A stretch of DNA of 47,426 bases from Betaproteobacteria bacterium (GCA_021732605.1 JAKFUS010000007.1:1-47426); one strand, 5' to 3'; counted from the stretch's first letter, positions 1-9,629 are shown. Notes: generated by a model not told the origin, from the letters alone. Program-made: numbers and translations.

Positions 1-55
1 CCTCCCCCTGAAGGGGAGGGAATCCATAGGAACTCCTTCCCCTTCAGGGGGAAGG
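1..55. repeat. Intergenic inverted-repeat element
   Basis: Two small hairpins sit side by side: CCTCCCC at 1-7 pairs with GGGGAGG at 13-19, and CCTTCCCC at 35-42 pairs with GGGGAAGG at 48-55. The two units are also nearly reverse complements of each other, so the element is a nested inverted repeat. It is followed by a G-rich run to about 70. It resembles the short dispersed extragenic repeats common in betaproteobacterial genomes and lies just downstream of mutL. It may also act as a terminator, although no T tract follows. Confidence 0.6.
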
Positions 56-118
56 CGGGGATGGGGGTGGTACTGAAAGCGCGCTTCATTCATAGTTGAT
101 GTTGTCCGAGGCTTTTGA

Positions 119-1897
119 TCATTCACCCCGCCGGAACAGGCGGTCGAGGTCGGTCACCGAGAACTGGTGCCAGGTTGGCCGGCCGTGGTTGCACTGGCCG
201 GAACGTTCGGTGGCTTCCATGTCGCGCAGCAGCGCGTTCATCTCGGGCACGGTGAGTTTGCGGTTGGCGCGCACCGCGGCGTGGCAGGCCATGGTGCCCA
301 GCAATTCGTTGCCGCGTTCAGTGGCGATGCGACTGGCGCCGTATTCGCGCACTTCATGCAATACATCCAGCGCCAGTGCCTGCGCATCAGCATCGGCGAG
401 CAGGGCTGGCACACCACGCACGATCAAGGCGCCGGGACCGGCTGGCGCGATATCGAAGCCGAGCGCCTGCAATCCTTCACGTTCATCTTCGGTGGTGGCG
501 ACGTCCAGTGCTTCGGCGGCGAAATGCACCGGCACCAGCAGCGGCTGCATCGGGATCGTGCGGCCGTCGAGTGCGGTTTTGAGTTTTTCGTACATGATGC
601 GTTCGTGTGCGGCATGCATGTCGATGATGATCAGGCCGTTGCGGTTTTCGGCGAGGATGTAAATGCCGGCGAGTTGTGCCAGCGCAAAACCCAGGGGATG
701 TTCGTCGCCGGAGGGCGGCAGCGCCGGGACTGGTGCGGCTTGCAGCAAGGTCGCTGTGTCCGTTGCTGGTCGTGGTGCGAACAGCGTGGCGTAGGCGCCT
801 GCGGGCTGGGCAATGCCGAGAGTCATTGCGCCCTGGTTGCGGTAAAACGGCGCGGCAGGGGCTGCTGACGGCGATGCAGGGGGCGCAACCAGTGCCGGCG
901 CAGCATCACCGGCCGAACGCGACAATGTTTTATGCAGCGCGTGGAATATGAACTGGTGCACGGCGCGCGAATCGCGGAAGCGCACTTCAGCTTTTGCCGG
1001 ATGTACATTGACGTCGACCAGTTGCGGGTCGATATCAAGGAACAATACAAAGGCAGGATGACGATCGTGGTGGAGCACGTCGGCATAGGCCTGGCGGATG
1101 GCATGCGCCACCACCTTGTCGCGGATGCAGCGGCCGTTGACGAAAAAATACTGTGCGTCGCGCGTACCTTTGGCATGCGAAGGTGAGCTGATGGCACCGC
1201 GAATGGCGATCTGGCCGCCGGATTCCTCGACCGGCAGCGCGCCGTCGGCAAATTCTTCGCCGAGCACGGCGGCAACGCGCGCGACCAGCGGTTGCGGCTT
1301 GACCTGCAGCCGGACGCGGCCGTTGTGGGTCAGTGCAAACGCAACGTCGGGGCGTGACAGTGCAATGCGGCGGAAGGCTTCTTCGCAATGCGCGAATTCG
1401 GTCTGTTCGGACTTGAGGAATTTGCGTCTTGCTGGCGTATTGAAATACAGCTCGCGCACGTCAATGCGTGTGCCGCGCGCCAGCGTCGCCGGTTCCGGTG
1501 CGCCCAGCGTCGGGCCTTCGGCAGTCACCCGGTAAGCGTGACGCTCTTCCGTGCGGCGGCTGGTCAGCTCCATGCGCGACACTGAGGCGATGCTGGCCAG
1601 CGCTTCGCCGCGGAAACCGAGGCTGGCGACATGTTCCAGGTCGTCGAGGGAGGTGATTTTACTGGTGGCGTGGCGGGCCAGTGCGAGGGTGAGTTCGTCG
1701 CGGCTGATGCCGCTGCCGTCGTCGATCACCGAAACCTGTTTGACGCCGCCGGCGGCGAGTTCGACACTGATCGCCTGTGCGCCGGCATCGAGACTGTTTT
1801 CCAGTAACTCCTTCAGCGCTGAGGCCGGACGTTCGATGACTTCGCCCGCGGCGATCTGGTTGATCAGGAGTTCGGGCAGGAGGCGGATCGCGGACAT
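119..1897 (-). CDS. mutL: DNA mismatch repair protein MutL
   Basis: 592-residue MutL, the mismatch-repair ATPase that couples MutS recognition to downstream nicking and unwinding. The GHKL ATPase motifs are clear at the N terminus: NQIAAGEVIERPASALKELL with the catalytic Glu and Asn, DDGSGI, and GFRGEAL. The C-terminal part carries DMHAAHERIMYE, a variant of the DQHA(X)2E(X)4E endonuclease motif, plus ACHAAVRAN and CNHGRP, so this is probably a nicking-competent MutL unlike that of E. coli. I chose the ATG at 1897 (MSAIRLLPELL) because the 61 codons upstream do not look like MutL. In many betaproteobacteria mutL follows tsaE-amiC directly; here it lies about 13 kb away from amiC. Confidence 0.95.
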   Translation of the reverse strand: MSAIRLLPELLINQIAAGEVIERPASALKELLENSLDAGAQAISVELAAGGVKQVSVIDDGSGISRDELTLALARHATSKITSLDDLEHVASLGFRGEALASIASVSRMELTSRRTEERHAYRVTAEGPTLGAPEPATLARGTRIDVRELYFNTPARRKFLKSEQTEFAHCEEAFRRIALSRPDVAFALTHNGRVRLQVKPQPLVARVAAVLGEEFADGALPVEESGGQIAIRGAISSPSHAKGTRDAQYFFVNGRCIRDKVVAHAIRQAYADVLHHDRHPAFVLFLDIDPQLVDVNVHPAKAEVRFRDSRAVHQFIFHALHKTLSRSAGDAAPALVAPPASPSAAPAAPFYRNQGAMTLGIAQPAGAYATLFAPRPATDTATLLQAAPVPALPPSGDEHPLGFALAQLAGIYILAENRNGLIIIDMHAAHERIMYEKLKTALDGRTIPMQPLLVPVHFAAEALDVATTEDEREGLQALGFDIAPAGPGALIVRGVPALLADADAQALALDVLHEVREYGASRIATERGNELLGTMACHAAVRANRKLTVPEMNALLRDMEATERSGQCNHGRPTWHQFSVTDLDRLFRRGE

Positions 1898-2017
1898 GCG
1901 GGAATTATAAGCGGTGCACACAGGCGGTAAACGGCGGGTTATAGGCGCGGCGCATGAGGGCATAAAGACCCTGCACGGAATCGCCAGTCGCGGGACGGTC
2001 GCCGCAGATTTTTGTCT

Positions 2018-2023
2018 TATAAT
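2018..2023 (+). promoter_or_regulatory. Likely pntAB -10 element
   Basis: A perfect TATAAT lies about 88 bases upstream of the pntA start in the divergent mutL-pntA gap. No convincing -35 hexamer is seen 16-18 bases upstream, so the assignment rests on the -10 alone. Confidence 0.4.
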
Positions 2024-2110
2024 CAACCCACATTGCGCACGACCGTTATGCCGTCGTCGTCGCCCTGTTTCAATCGACACACAATATCCAGTGCCAGTGA
2101 AGGGGAATTA

Positions 2111-3688
2111 ATGGCTCAGACCATCGGAGTGCCCAAAGAAACGGCCGCGGCCGAAAAGCGCGTTGCGACTGTTCCCGAGGCCGTTGAAAAACTGATCAAG
2201 CTGGGTTTCAAGGTCGTGGTGCAGTCGGGTGCGGGCGATGGGGCCAATTGCGCTGACGATACCTATCGCGCCGCGGGCGCCGGCATCATCAATACCGCCG
2301 CCGAGTTGTGGGCGGCCTCCGACATCGTGTTCAAGGTCGGCGTTCCGACGCCGGAGGAAGTCGACCTGATGCGTGAAGGCGGTACCCTGATCGGCTTCAT
2401 CTGGCCGGCGCAAAACCCGGAATTGATGCAGCAGCTGGCAGCGAAAAAGGCCACCGTGCTGGCTATCGACTCACTGCCGCGCGTACTCTCCCGCGCGCAG
2501 AAAATGGATGCACTGACTTCCCAGGCCGGTGTTGCCGGCTATCGTGCCGTCATTGAGGCCGCCAACGCCTTCGGCCGTTTTTTCAACGGCCAGATCACCG
2601 CCGCGGGCAAGGTGCCGCCGGCCAAAGTCTTCATCGCCGGCGCCGGCGTTGCGGGTCTAGCAGCGATCGGCACGGCAGCCGGTCTGGGCGCCATCGTGCG
2701 CGCCAACGACACTCGTGCTGAAGTCGCCGACCAGGTGGTTTCGCTGGGCGGTGAATTCGTCAAGGTTGATTACGAAGAAGAAGGTTCCGGCGGCGGCGGC
2801 TACGCCAAGGTGATGAGCGAGGGCTTCCAGCAGGCGCAGCGCGAGATGTACGCGAAGCAGGCCCGCGAGGTGGACATCATCATCACCACCGCGCTGATTC
2901 CCGGCAAGCCCGCCCCCCGGCTGATCACCGCCGAGATGGTGAAGAGCATGAAGCCGGGCAGCGTCATCGTCGACATGGCGGCGGAGCGCGGCGGCAACTG
3001 CGAGTTGACCGAGCCCGGTCAGGCGGTAGTGAAACACGGTGTCACCATCGTCGGTTACACCGACTTGAACTCGCGTCTGGCCAAGCAGTCATCGACGCTG
3101 TACGCCACCAATTTATTCCGCCTTGCCGAGGAACTGTGCAAGACCAAGGACGGCATCATCAACGTCAACATGGAAGACGATGCCATCCGCGGCCTGACCG
3201 TCGTCAAGCAGGGCGGCATCACCTGGCCGCCACCGCCGATCAAGCTGGCAGCTCCGCCCTCAGCCAAGCTCGCAGTGGCGCCGCCGAAGGCGCATGGCCA
3301 CGGTGCCAGCGCTGCGCCGGCATCGGCCAAGAGCACGGCAATCACCTTTCTCGTCGCTGCGCTGTTGTTCTTGTTCATTGGCGCTTATGCGCCGGCAGCC
3401 TTCCTTGGTCACTTCACGGTGTTCGTGCTGGCCTGCTTCATCGGCTACATGGTGGTATGGAACGTGACTCCCGCGCTGCATACACCGCTGATGAGCGTGA
3501 CCAATGCGATCAGCAGCATCATCGCCATCGGCGCGCTGGTGCAGGTGGCGCCCCCCGTCACCGGCGGAGTTGACCGGCCGGAGACCTGGATACTCGGTCT
3601 CGCGGTGGTCAGCATTGCGCTGACCACGATCAACATGTTCGGCGGATTCGCAGTCACCCGCCGCATGCTCGATATGTTCCGTAAATAA
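2111..3688 (+). CDS. pntA: NAD(P) transhydrogenase subunit alpha
   Basis: 525-residue alpha subunit of the proton-translocating transhydrogenase, which makes NADPH from NADH using the proton gradient. The N-terminal part is the soluble NAD(H)-binding domain, with GAGVAGL near residue 177 and [11 protein letters not shown] following it. The C-terminal ~110 residues form several hydrophobic helices after an Ala/Pro linker, so this is the undivided PntA type (E. coli 510 residues) and not the split PntAA/PntAB form. The ATG at 2111 is preceded by GAAGGGG, and the sequence [10 protein letters not shown] matches the family start; upstream in-frame Met codons do not. pntB follows after 13 bases, so the two form an operon. 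Confidence 0.96.
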   Translation: MAQTIGVPKETAAAEKRVATVPEAVEKLIKLGFKVVVQSGAGDGANCADDTYRAAGAGIINTAAELWAASDIVFKVGVPTPEEVDLMREGGTLIGFIWPAQNPELMQQLAAKKATVLAIDSLPRVLSRAQKMDALTSQAGVAGYRAVIEAANAFGRFFNGQITAAGKVPPAKVFIAGAGVAGLAAIGTAAGLGAIVRANDTRAEVADQVVSLGGEFVKVDYEEEGSGGGGYAKVMSEGFQQAQREMYAKQAREVDIIITTALIPGKPAPRLITAEMVKSMKPGSVIVDMAAERGGNCELTEPGQAVVKHGVTIVGYTDLNSRLAKQSSTLYATNLFRLAEELCKTKDGIINVNMEDDAIRGLTVVKQGGITWPPPPIKLAAPPSAKLAVAPPKAHGHGASAAPASAKSTAITFLVAALLFLFIGAYAPAAFLGHFTVFVLACFIGYMVVWNVTPALHTPLMSVTNAISSIIAIGALVQVAPPVTGGVDRPETWILGLAVVSIALTTINMFGGFAVTRRMLDMFRK

Positions 3689-3701
3689 GGAGCGACGGAG
3701 A

Positions 3702-5120
3702 ATGTCTTCTAGCATCGCCACCGTCTCCTACATCGGAGCCACGATACTTTTCATCCTCAGCCTGGGCGGGCTGTCGCATCCGGAGTCGTCGCGGCGCGGC
3801 AATCTTTACGGCATACTCGGCATGACCATCGCCGTGCTGGCGACGGTATTTGGCCCCCAGGTCACCACGCAGGGTTATGCCTGGATCATCGGTGCCATGG
3901 TGGTTGGGGGATCGATCGGTCTTTATGCCGCGCGCACCGTCAAAATGACCCAAATGCCGGAGCTGGTTGCGCTGATGCACAGCCTGGTTGGTCTGGCCGC
4001 GGCACTGGTCGGTTACGCCAATTACATCGATCCGGCGGCCTCCGGCCACCTGCAGGGCGTGGAGAAGGTGATTCACGAAATCGAGATCTATGTCGGCATC
4101 CTGATCGGCGCGGTGACGTTCTCGGGTTCGATCATCGCGTTCTGCAAACTCTCCGGCCGCATCGGCGGCAAACCGCTGCTGTTACCGGGACGACACTGGC
4201 TGAACCTGCTGGGCCTGCTGATCATTCTTTATTTTGGCCGTGAGTTCGTCCACGCCGAATCCATAGAGGCGGGCATGAAGCCGCTGATCATCATGACCGT
4301 GGTCTCGCTGCTGTTCGGCATCCACATGGTCATGGCCATTGGTGGCGCCGACATGCCGGTGGTGGTGTCGATGCTGAACAGTTATTCCGGCTGGGCCGCT
4401 GCGGCGACGGGTTTCATGCTGTCGAACGACCTGCTGATCGTCACCGGCGCGCTGGTCGGTTCGAGTGGCGCGATCCTGTCCTACATCATGTGCAAGGCGA
4501 TGAACCGCAATTTCATCAGCGTGATTGCCGGCGGCTTCGGTACCGGCGGCGGTGCGCCGGCCAAGGCCAAGGGCGACGCGGAACCTGTGGGTGAGGTTGT
4601 TTCGATCAGCGCCGTCGAAACCGCCGAACTGCTGCGCGATGCGAAGAATGTGATCATCGTGCCCGGTTACGGCATGGCGGTGGCGCAGGCGCAGCACACG
4701 GTGTTTGAAATCACCAAGTTGCTGCGCGGGAAGGGTGTCAACGTGCGTTTCGGCATCCATCCGGTGGCGGGCCGCATGCCCGGACACATGAACGTGCTGC
4801 TGGCCGAAGCGAAAGTGCCTTACGACATCGTGATGGAGATGGATGAACTGAACGAGGATTTCCCGGATACCGATGTGACCATGGTCATTGGTGCCAACGA
4901 CATCGTCAACCCGGCGGCACAGGAAGATCCGACCAGCCCGATTGCCGGCATGCCGGTACTCGAAGTGTGGAAAGCGAAGACTTCGATCGTAATGAAACGC
5001 AGCATGGCCTCCGGTTATGCGGGTGTTGATAACCCATTGTTTTATAAAGAAAATAATAGAATGCTCTTCGGTGATGCGAAGAAAATGCTGGATGAGGTAT
5101 TGGTTGCGCTGAAGTCCTGA
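3702..5120 (+). CDS. pntB: NAD(P) transhydrogenase subunit beta
   Basis: 472-residue beta subunit, the partner of PntA. The first ~270 residues are a chain of membrane helices that carry the proton path, and the C-terminal ~180 residues are the NADP(H)-binding domain, with [10 protein letters not shown], the [15 protein letters not shown] segment and [11 protein letters not shown] all visible. A strong ribosome site (AAGGAG) precedes the ATG. It is co-transcribed with pntA and followed immediately by a terminator hairpin. Confidence 0.96.
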   Translation: MSSSIATVSYIGATILFILSLGGLSHPESSRRGNLYGILGMTIAVLATVFGPQVTTQGYAWIIGAMVVGGSIGLYAARTVKMTQMPELVALMHSLVGLAAALVGYANYIDPAASGHLQGVEKVIHEIEIYVGILIGAVTFSGSIIAFCKLSGRIGGKPLLLPGRHWLNLLGLLIILYFGREFVHAESIEAGMKPLIIMTVVSLLFGIHMVMAIGGADMPVVVSMLNSYSGWAAAATGFMLSNDLLIVTGALVGSSGAILSYIMCKAMNRNFISVIAGGFGTGGGAPAKAKGDAEPVGEVVSISAVETAELLRDAKNVIIVPGYGMAVAQAQHTVFEITKLLRGKGVNVRFGIHPVAGRMPGHMNVLLAEAKVPYDIVMEMDELNEDFPDTDVTMVIGANDIVNPAAQEDPTSPIAGMPVLEVWKAKTSIVMKRSMASGYAGVDNPLFYKENNRMLFGDAKKMLDEVLVALKS

Positions 5121-5135
5121 GTGTTCAGTGTGTAG

Positions 5136-5163
5136 AAAAAAGGCCGCGGTTGCGGCCTTTTTT
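5136..5163. terminator. Bidirectional terminator after pntB
   Basis: The stem AAGGCCGC (5141-5148) pairs with GCGGCCTT (5153-5160) around a GGTT loop. It has an A tract on the left and a T tract on the right, so it can end both pntAB and the convergent eptA transcript. Confidence 0.85.
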
Positions 5164-5166
5164 ATT

Positions 5167-6816
5167 TCATTTCTTTTTCTCGGGTCTTGCTCCATCCAAT
5201 ATGTCCATTCTTGGGCGGTAAGCCGAGGTTTCGACTTCGAAGATGCCGAGCAGCGTGTGAAAAACGTTGGTATGCGTGAACCGATCATTGAGTTTTGCGC
5301 GTAACGCTGATTTTTTGACATCCTCGAAATTTTCGCCAAACCACATCAGTGCAGGGATGCGCAACTGGGTATCGGGGGCAATGGCTTTGGGCAGGCCGTG
5401 AAGATACAGGCCGTTTTCCCCCAGCGACTCGCCGTGATCACTGGCATAAAACAGCGCGGTCTCGAACTTGTTGTCGTTTTTCTTCAGCAGGTCGATGGTT
5501 TTGGCGAGGAAATGATCGGTGTAAAGGATTGCATTGTCATAGGCATTGCCGATCTCTTCCCTGGTACAACGGCCGAGATCGCTGTCCTTGCATGCGGGTT
5601 TGAATCTCTCGAATTGCGGGGGATAACGGCGGTAGTAGGCCGGCCCGTGGTTTCCCATCTGGTGCAGTACGATCAGGATATCGCCTTTGGGATGGGAGTC
5701 GATGAATTCCTGAAGTCCGGCCAGCATGCCCTCATCCCGGCATTCAATGTCACAGACCGGATTGATTTTCGGGGATTTGTAATCCTGGAAAACCACCCGT
5801 TCGGCAACACCTTTGGAATCCGAGTTGTTGTCGCGCCACAACACGGCGACGCCGCTGCGCTGCAGGACATCAAGCAGGTTTTCATCCGTTGCGATTTTTG
5901 ATGCTGCGGACCCTGCCTGCCCATCCAGCAAAAACATGCAGGGCACTGAGACGGCGGTGGAGGTGCCGCAGGCCCAGAAATTCGGAAGGCTGAACACATT
6001 CAGTTTCTGCAGCCGCGGATTGGTTTCGCGTGGATAACCGTTCAGTGAAAACCGGTCGGCGCGTGCTGTTTCACCGACCACCATGATCACCAGCTCGCGG
6101 TCCACATCCGAGGCCGGGATCATTGCGTCGGCGCCAACGGTCCCGATGGGGGCATGCCGGGTGGTTTTCAGCGACTGGGCTGCGTACTTGGCGACAGAGT
6201 AGAGATAATAGGTCGGGTTGGCGTGCTGGCGCAGTTCTTTGTGCTCCCGGAAAAACGAGGCATAAAACCCGCCGAAAGCCAGGACCGTGCTGATGACGAG
6301 GGTAATCGTGACGCCGGACAGTTTCAGGCGGGAAAGCAGCTCGTCGCGGAACCCCTGTTGTCGCAGCGGCGCCATGGCGACAGCGATGGCCGGCATGACG
6401 CCCAGTACGACCAGGTAGGCCAGCAATTTCAGGTTGAGCAATTCGAGGGTTTCTGAAGTGCTGGTATGCGCGATGTTGCGCATCATGTCGTCGCTGATGA
6501 TCACCCCGTAGCTGTCCATGAAGTAAGCAGAGGCAGATGACAGCAGCAGGACGATCATCAAAACCGGTTTTGTTGAACGCCTGAAGCACAATGCTGCGAG
6601 CAGGAGTGTGGTGGCTCCACCGAATACGATTACCAGGGAAAGCAGGAAAAAAATGTTGTCGCCACTGGGCGGGTATGTCTTGAGGACGTTCGCGATGAAC
6701 GTGGTGTTGCCGGAGGCCAGCAGGAATCCGGTGACGAGCAGGATCAGGGTGTTTGCAGACAGGCTGAATTTGGGCATAAAGGAATCTGTTATTTTGTATT
6801 CGGACATTCCGGGCAT
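5167..6816 (-). CDS. eptA: EptA-type phosphoethanolamine transferase
   Basis: 549-residue inner-membrane enzyme of the EptA/MCR family, which transfers phosphoethanolamine from phosphatidylethanolamine to lipid A and lowers binding of cationic peptides. About five hydrophobic helices fill the first ~190 residues, followed by the periplasmic alkaline-phosphatase-like domain. Glu249 in VGETARADRFS and the acceptor Thr285 in CGTSTAVSVPCMF are in place, as is the ASDHGESLGENG zinc motif near the C terminus. The start is uncertain: Met codons at 6816, 6807 and 6777 are all possible and none has a clear ribosome site. The longest form overlaps the start of the divergent PAP2 gene. Whether lipid A or another glycan is the acceptor cannot be told from sequence. 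Confidence 0.9.
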   Translation of the reverse strand: MPGMSEYKITDSFMPKFSLSANTLILLVTGFLLASGNTTFIANVLKTYPPSGDNIFFLLSLVIVFGGATTLLLAALCFRRSTKPVLMIVLLLSSASAYFMDSYGVIISDDMMRNIAHTSTSETLELLNLKLLAYLVVLGVMPAIAVAMAPLRQQGFRDELLSRLKLSGVTITLVISTVLAFGGFYASFFREHKELRQHANPTYYLYSVAKYAAQSLKTTRHAPIGTVGADAMIPASDVDRELVIMVVGETARADRFSLNGYPRETNPRLQKLNVFSLPNFWACGTSTAVSVPCMFLLDGQAGSAASKIATDENLLDVLQRSGVAVLWRDNNSDSKGVAERVVFQDYKSPKINPVCDIECRDEGMLAGLQEFIDSHPKGDILIVLHQMGNHGPAYYRRYPPQFERFKPACKDSDLGRCTREEIGNAYDNAILYTDHFLAKTIDLLKKNDNKFETALFYASDHGESLGENGLYLHGLPKAIAPDTQLRIPALMWFGENFEDVKKSALRAKLNDRFTHTNVFHTLLGIFEVETSAYRPRMDILDGARPEKKK

Positions 6817-7583
6817 TGAAAAAAGCTCGGGGATCCTGGGCTGTGACTATAAGGCTATCCGAAGTGATCAATCGCAAAGATGCGCAATTTGCAGTGACAA
6901 ACCTGTCCCTTCTGGTGGTTTCGGGGTTTTTCTTCGTTTGGCTGTCCAGGGACGGCGCAATTGATTTTGCGGTTTCCCGTTTTTTCTTTGATCCGGTTAG
7001 CGGCACCTTTCCCTTCAGAGATGCACCGCTATGGGCGGTGGGTGGACATACCGGCCTCAAATGGCTGGTCTTGTGCATCTGGTTTTCCAGTGCGGTTGCT
7101 GCGGTATTCATCCGTGAGTGGCGGTCGCCGCTGGTTTTTTTCTGCGTTACCGTGGCGTTTACAACGTTAATCGTCGCGCTGTTGAAAATGACCAGTGCGC
7201 ATTCCTGTCCATGGGACCTCCAGGGCTTCGGAGGGGCGGCTGACTGGTTTCCTCTGTTCGATTTACCGGCGTCCCTGACTGGGCCGGGGCATTGCTGGCC
7301 CGGTGGACACGCTGCCGGCGGATTCTCTCTGATTGCGGGATATTTTGCATTTCGCGGCAAACACCGATTCATCACATACATTGCGCTTGCCGTCGCGCTG
7401 AGTCTGGGCGTAATGATGGCATTCGTACAAATTGCCCGTGGGGCACATTTTTTGTCGCACAACCTGTGGAGTTTCTGGATTTCCTGGTTTTGCAGTTTCT
7501 TGAGTTTTTTAATCTGGCGTGCGTGTGCGCGACCCGGATCGGGAGAGCGTGATCCTGGCATTGATGGCTTTCAACGCGGTTAG
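6816..7583 (+). CDS. PAP2-family membrane phosphatase
   Basis: 255-residue membrane protein with the three PAP2 phosphatase signatures: KMTSAHSCPW, then PGGHAAGGF, then ARGAHFLSHNLWS. These supply the catalytic His and Arg residues. Five or six hydrophobic segments surround them. The family removes phosphate from lipid A, undecaprenyl pyrophosphate or phosphatidylglycerophosphate. Being head-to-head with an EptA gene, a lipid A phosphatase (LpxE/LpxF-like) role is a reasonable inference. The listed start is a TTG at 6816; a GTG at 6843 preceded by GGGGA is an equally good alternative and would remove the overlap with eptA. Confidence 0.8.
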   Translation: MKKARGSWAVTIRLSEVINRKDAQFAVTNLSLLVVSGFFFVWLSRDGAIDFAVSRFFFDPVSGTFPFRDAPLWAVGGHTGLKWLVLCIWFSSAVAAVFIREWRSPLVFFCVTVAFTTLIVALLKMTSAHSCPWDLQGFGGAADWFPLFDLPASLTGPGHCWPGGHAAGGFSLIAGYFAFRGKHRFITYIALAVALSLGVMMAFVQIARGAHFLSHNLWSFWISWFCSFLSFLIWRACARPGSGERDPGIDGFQRG

Positions 7584-7707
7584 ACGAAGAGCCCCGGATC
7601 GAAGTTTGCGCGTTTGGCAGCAGTAGTGTGCGCATGAAAGCAGGATTCAACTACTATCGCGCTTAATCCGATGAATGCCTTTTACTGGGAAAACGCAAGG
7701 AACGCAT

Positions 7708-8862
7708 ATGTCTGCTTTGAACTGGTCATCACTACGGGACGAATTCCCGACCCTCGCGAACTGGACTTATCTCGACACCGCGCGCAAGTCGGTGCCACCG
7801 CGCTGTCAGGAGCTGGCGATGCAGGACTACTGCCGCGATATCCGTGAAACTGCCGGCGCCGATGCCTGGTCGGCGGTCAATGTTGCTGAAACGCGCGAAG
7901 TCATCGCACGCCTGCTCGGCGCAAAGCCCGCCGAGATTGCCTTCACCAAAAACACCACTGAAGGCCTCAATATCGCCGCACACGCTTTTGATCTCCAACC
8001 CGGCGACAACATCGTGCTCACCGACATGGAGCATGTCGCCAATGTCTGGGTGTGGAAGCACTGGGAAAGCCGGGGTGTGGAAATCCGTTATGCAAAAAAC
8101 CGCGGCGGCCGTCTGCCGCTGGAAGTGTTTGCCGAACAGATGGATGAACGCACCCGGGTGGTGTCCACGGCGTACATCACCTATGGCAACGGTTATCGGG
8201 TGAACCTGCCCGAGCTCGGCGCGGCGTGCCGCGCGCGCGGTGCGCGCCTGGTAGTGGACGGCGTGCAGGCCGCCGGCATTCTCGCGGCACCCCTGCACAG
8301 TCTGGGGGCGGACATGGTGGCCGTCGGCGGGCACAAGAACCTGTTCGGGCTGACCGGGGTGGGCCTGCTGTATTGTCGCGAGGAACTGATTGATGAAATC
8401 CGCGCGCCGTTCCTGAAGGCGCCTGCAGCCAGGGGTTCGGTGCAGGCCAGCGCCCACCTGAAAAGCCAGTTCGACTATGTGCGCACCGCGCACCGTTTCG
8501 AGGGGGGCAATCCCAATTTTCTGGGCCTGCGTGTGTTGCGCGACAGCGCTGCATTCATTGAATCAATCGGTTTGCAGAACATCGAGGACCGTGTGCGCGG
8601 GCTTTCGACTTATTGCATGGCGCAGCTGAAGGCGGCGGGGCTGCCGGTACTGACGCCGGAGCCGTGGGCGGAGCGGGCGCAGATCGTCAGTTTTGCGGCA
8701 CCGGAGGCTGGCGGGTTGATGGATGTGCTGCGCGAAAAACACAGTGTCGTTGTCAACGTCAAGGACGGTGCGATCCGGGTTTCGATGAGTTTTTTCAACA
8801 ACGAACAGGACATCGACCGCCTGCTGGCGGCGCTATTGCAGGAGTGCGGTCACACAAGATAG
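7708..8862 (+). CDS. Class V aminotransferase / cysteine desulfurase-like
   Basis: 384-residue PLP enzyme of the class V fold. The Schiff-base lysine is Lys210 in AVGGHKNLFG, the PLP-pyridine Asp is Asp184 in VVDGVQAAG, and the phosphate-binding TKNTTEGLN lies near residue 80. Family members include SufS-like cysteine desulfurases, isopenicillin N epimerases and kynureninase-like enzymes. No desulfurase catalytic Cys loop is evident near the C terminus, so the substrate is unknown. I chose the ATG at 7708 because AAGGAA sits six bases upstream; an in-frame ATG at 7675 is less likely. It stands alone, ending about 90 bases before the CRISPR array. Confidence 0.85.
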   Translation: MSALNWSSLRDEFPTLANWTYLDTARKSVPPRCQELAMQDYCRDIRETAGADAWSAVNVAETREVIARLLGAKPAEIAFTKNTTEGLNIAAHAFDLQPGDNIVLTDMEHVANVWVWKHWESRGVEIRYAKNRGGRLPLEVFAEQMDERTRVVSTAYITYGNGYRVNLPELGAACRARGARLVVDGVQAAGILAAPLHSLGADMVAVGGHKNLFGLTGVGLLYCREELIDEIRAPFLKAPAARGSVQASAHLKSQFDYVRTAHRFEGGNPNFLGLRVLRDSAAFIESIGLQNIEDRVRGLSTYCMAQLKAAGLPVLTPEPWAERAQIVSFAAPEAGGLMDVLREKHSVVVNVKDGAIRVSMSFFNNEQDIDRLLAALLQECGHTR

Positions 8863-8895
8863 GGTGCGCAGAGGGTAGACAATCTTCTGCTAAAC

Positions 8896-8950
8896 GCGTG
8901 CGTAGCACGCCGACTTAAAATGAACGGGCTTGTCCGTTCGTTTTAAGTCG
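8896..8950. terminator. Double hairpin abutting the CRISPR array
   Basis: Two hairpins stand directly next to each other. The first is GCGTGC (8896-8901) with GCACGC (8905-8910). The second, 8911-8950, has a 17-bp stem (one G-U pair) and a six-base loop GCTTGT. The second stem carries AAAA on its left arm and TTTT on its right, so it could terminate the aminotransferase transcript. It ends four bases before the first CRISPR repeat, leaving little room for a classical leader. Confidence 0.6.
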
Positions 8951-8954
8951 AGGT

Positions 8955-9259
8955 GTTCCGACACCCCACCATCGGAACACTTGATACACTCATAATCCGG
9001 CGTCGCCCGGATATCCGCAGGGTTCCGACACCCCACCATCGGAACACTTGATACACTCCTATACCGCGTGATATTGAGGGAGTTAAGAGTTCCGACACCC
9101 CACCATCGGAACACTTGATACACTCGCAGGCACCGAAGTTAACGCATAAACCGCAGTTCCGACACCCCACCATCGGAACACTTGATACACTCCCCGCCAA
9201 AGCATAGCCCGCACATAACCAGGTTCCGACACCCCACCATCGGAACACTTGATACACTC
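8955..9259 (+). CRISPR. Type II-C CRISPR array, five repeats, four spacers
   Basis: Five identical 37-base repeats start at 8955, 9022, 9089, 9156 and 9223, a strict 67-base period with four 30-base spacers (8992-9021, 9059-9088, 9126-9155, 9193-9222). Each repeat begins GTTCCGACACC and ends CACTTGATACACTC. The plus-strand reading is the crRNA orientation, because the tracrRNA anti-repeat at 13827-13849 is its exact complement over 23 bases. The repeat end TTGATACACT matches an extended -10 promoter (TGnTAnnnT), at the same place as the repeat-borne promoters known in Neisseria type II-C arrays. No repeat is degenerate. Spacer targets cannot be determined here. Confidence 0.98.
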
Positions 9260-9262
9260 TGG

Positions 9263-9297
9263 ATGCCGCTAATTCATTGAATTAGCGGCATTTTTCT
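9263..9297 (+). terminator. Terminator at the end of the CRISPR array
   Basis: A 12-bp perfect stem, ATGCCGCTAATT (9263-9274) with AATTAGCGGCAT (9280-9291), a five-base loop and then TTTTTCTT. The T tract is on the plus strand only, which supports crRNA transcription from left to right. It lies three bases after the last repeat and touches the cas2 stop codon from the opposite side. Confidence 0.88.
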
Positions 9298-9629
9298 TAG
9301 AAAAGTTCGATTTGTTCAGGTGCATCCGGGGCCATTTTCTTGGCATTTTTCCCGAAGAATTCACGGGTCAGTCCATATTGTTTGTCGGTGAGCATGAAAA
9401 AAGCTACATGCGCACCCTCTGGAACGGCGGGTTTGAGGCGATCAATCTCTGCTTGGGCGGCTGACATGGTCGGAAAGTGTTTAAGGTACACCGAATACTG
9501 ATGTTGGACGAAATTTTCCTTTAAAAGTTGCTTGCGGAATTGGGTGTATGCGCGAACTTCCTCGCGGGTCGTAACCGGACAATCGAAGACCGCGAGTACC
9601 CACATGACGCGCCAGCCGTTGATGCCCAC
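9297..9629 (-). CDS. cas2: CRISPR-associated endonuclease Cas2
   Basis: 110-residue Cas2, the small ferredoxin-fold partner that forms the spacer-integration complex with Cas1. The family core MWVLAVFDCPVTTREEVRA is present with the conserved Asp16, followed by FRKQLLKENF and QYSVYLKHF. The listed start is a GTG whose first base is the last base of the cas1 TAG stop, the same coupling as at the cas9-cas1 joint. An internal ATG at 9605 would give a 102-residue protein starting MWVLAVFD and cannot be excluded. It is the last gene of cas9-cas1-cas2. Confidence 0.93.
   Translation of the reverse strand: MGINGWRVMWVLAVFDCPVTTREEVRAYTQFRKQLLKENFVQHQYSVYLKHFPTMSAAQAEIDRLKPAVPEGAHVAFFMLTDKQYGLTREFFGKNAKKMAPDAPEQIELF

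Noticed and set aside
4182-5339. 385-codon minus-strand open frame
   Set aside because: It lies opposite pntB and the end of eptA, is rich in His and Arg in a composition typical of antisense frames, and has no recognisable domain.
6071-7561. 496-codon minus-strand open frame
   Set aside because: It overlaps eptA in another frame and lies opposite the PAP2 gene; both of those have clear catalytic motifs.
8890-9257. Open frames through the CRISPR array
   Set aside because: The translated repeats (CSDGG and similar) come from the 67-base DNA period, not from a protein.
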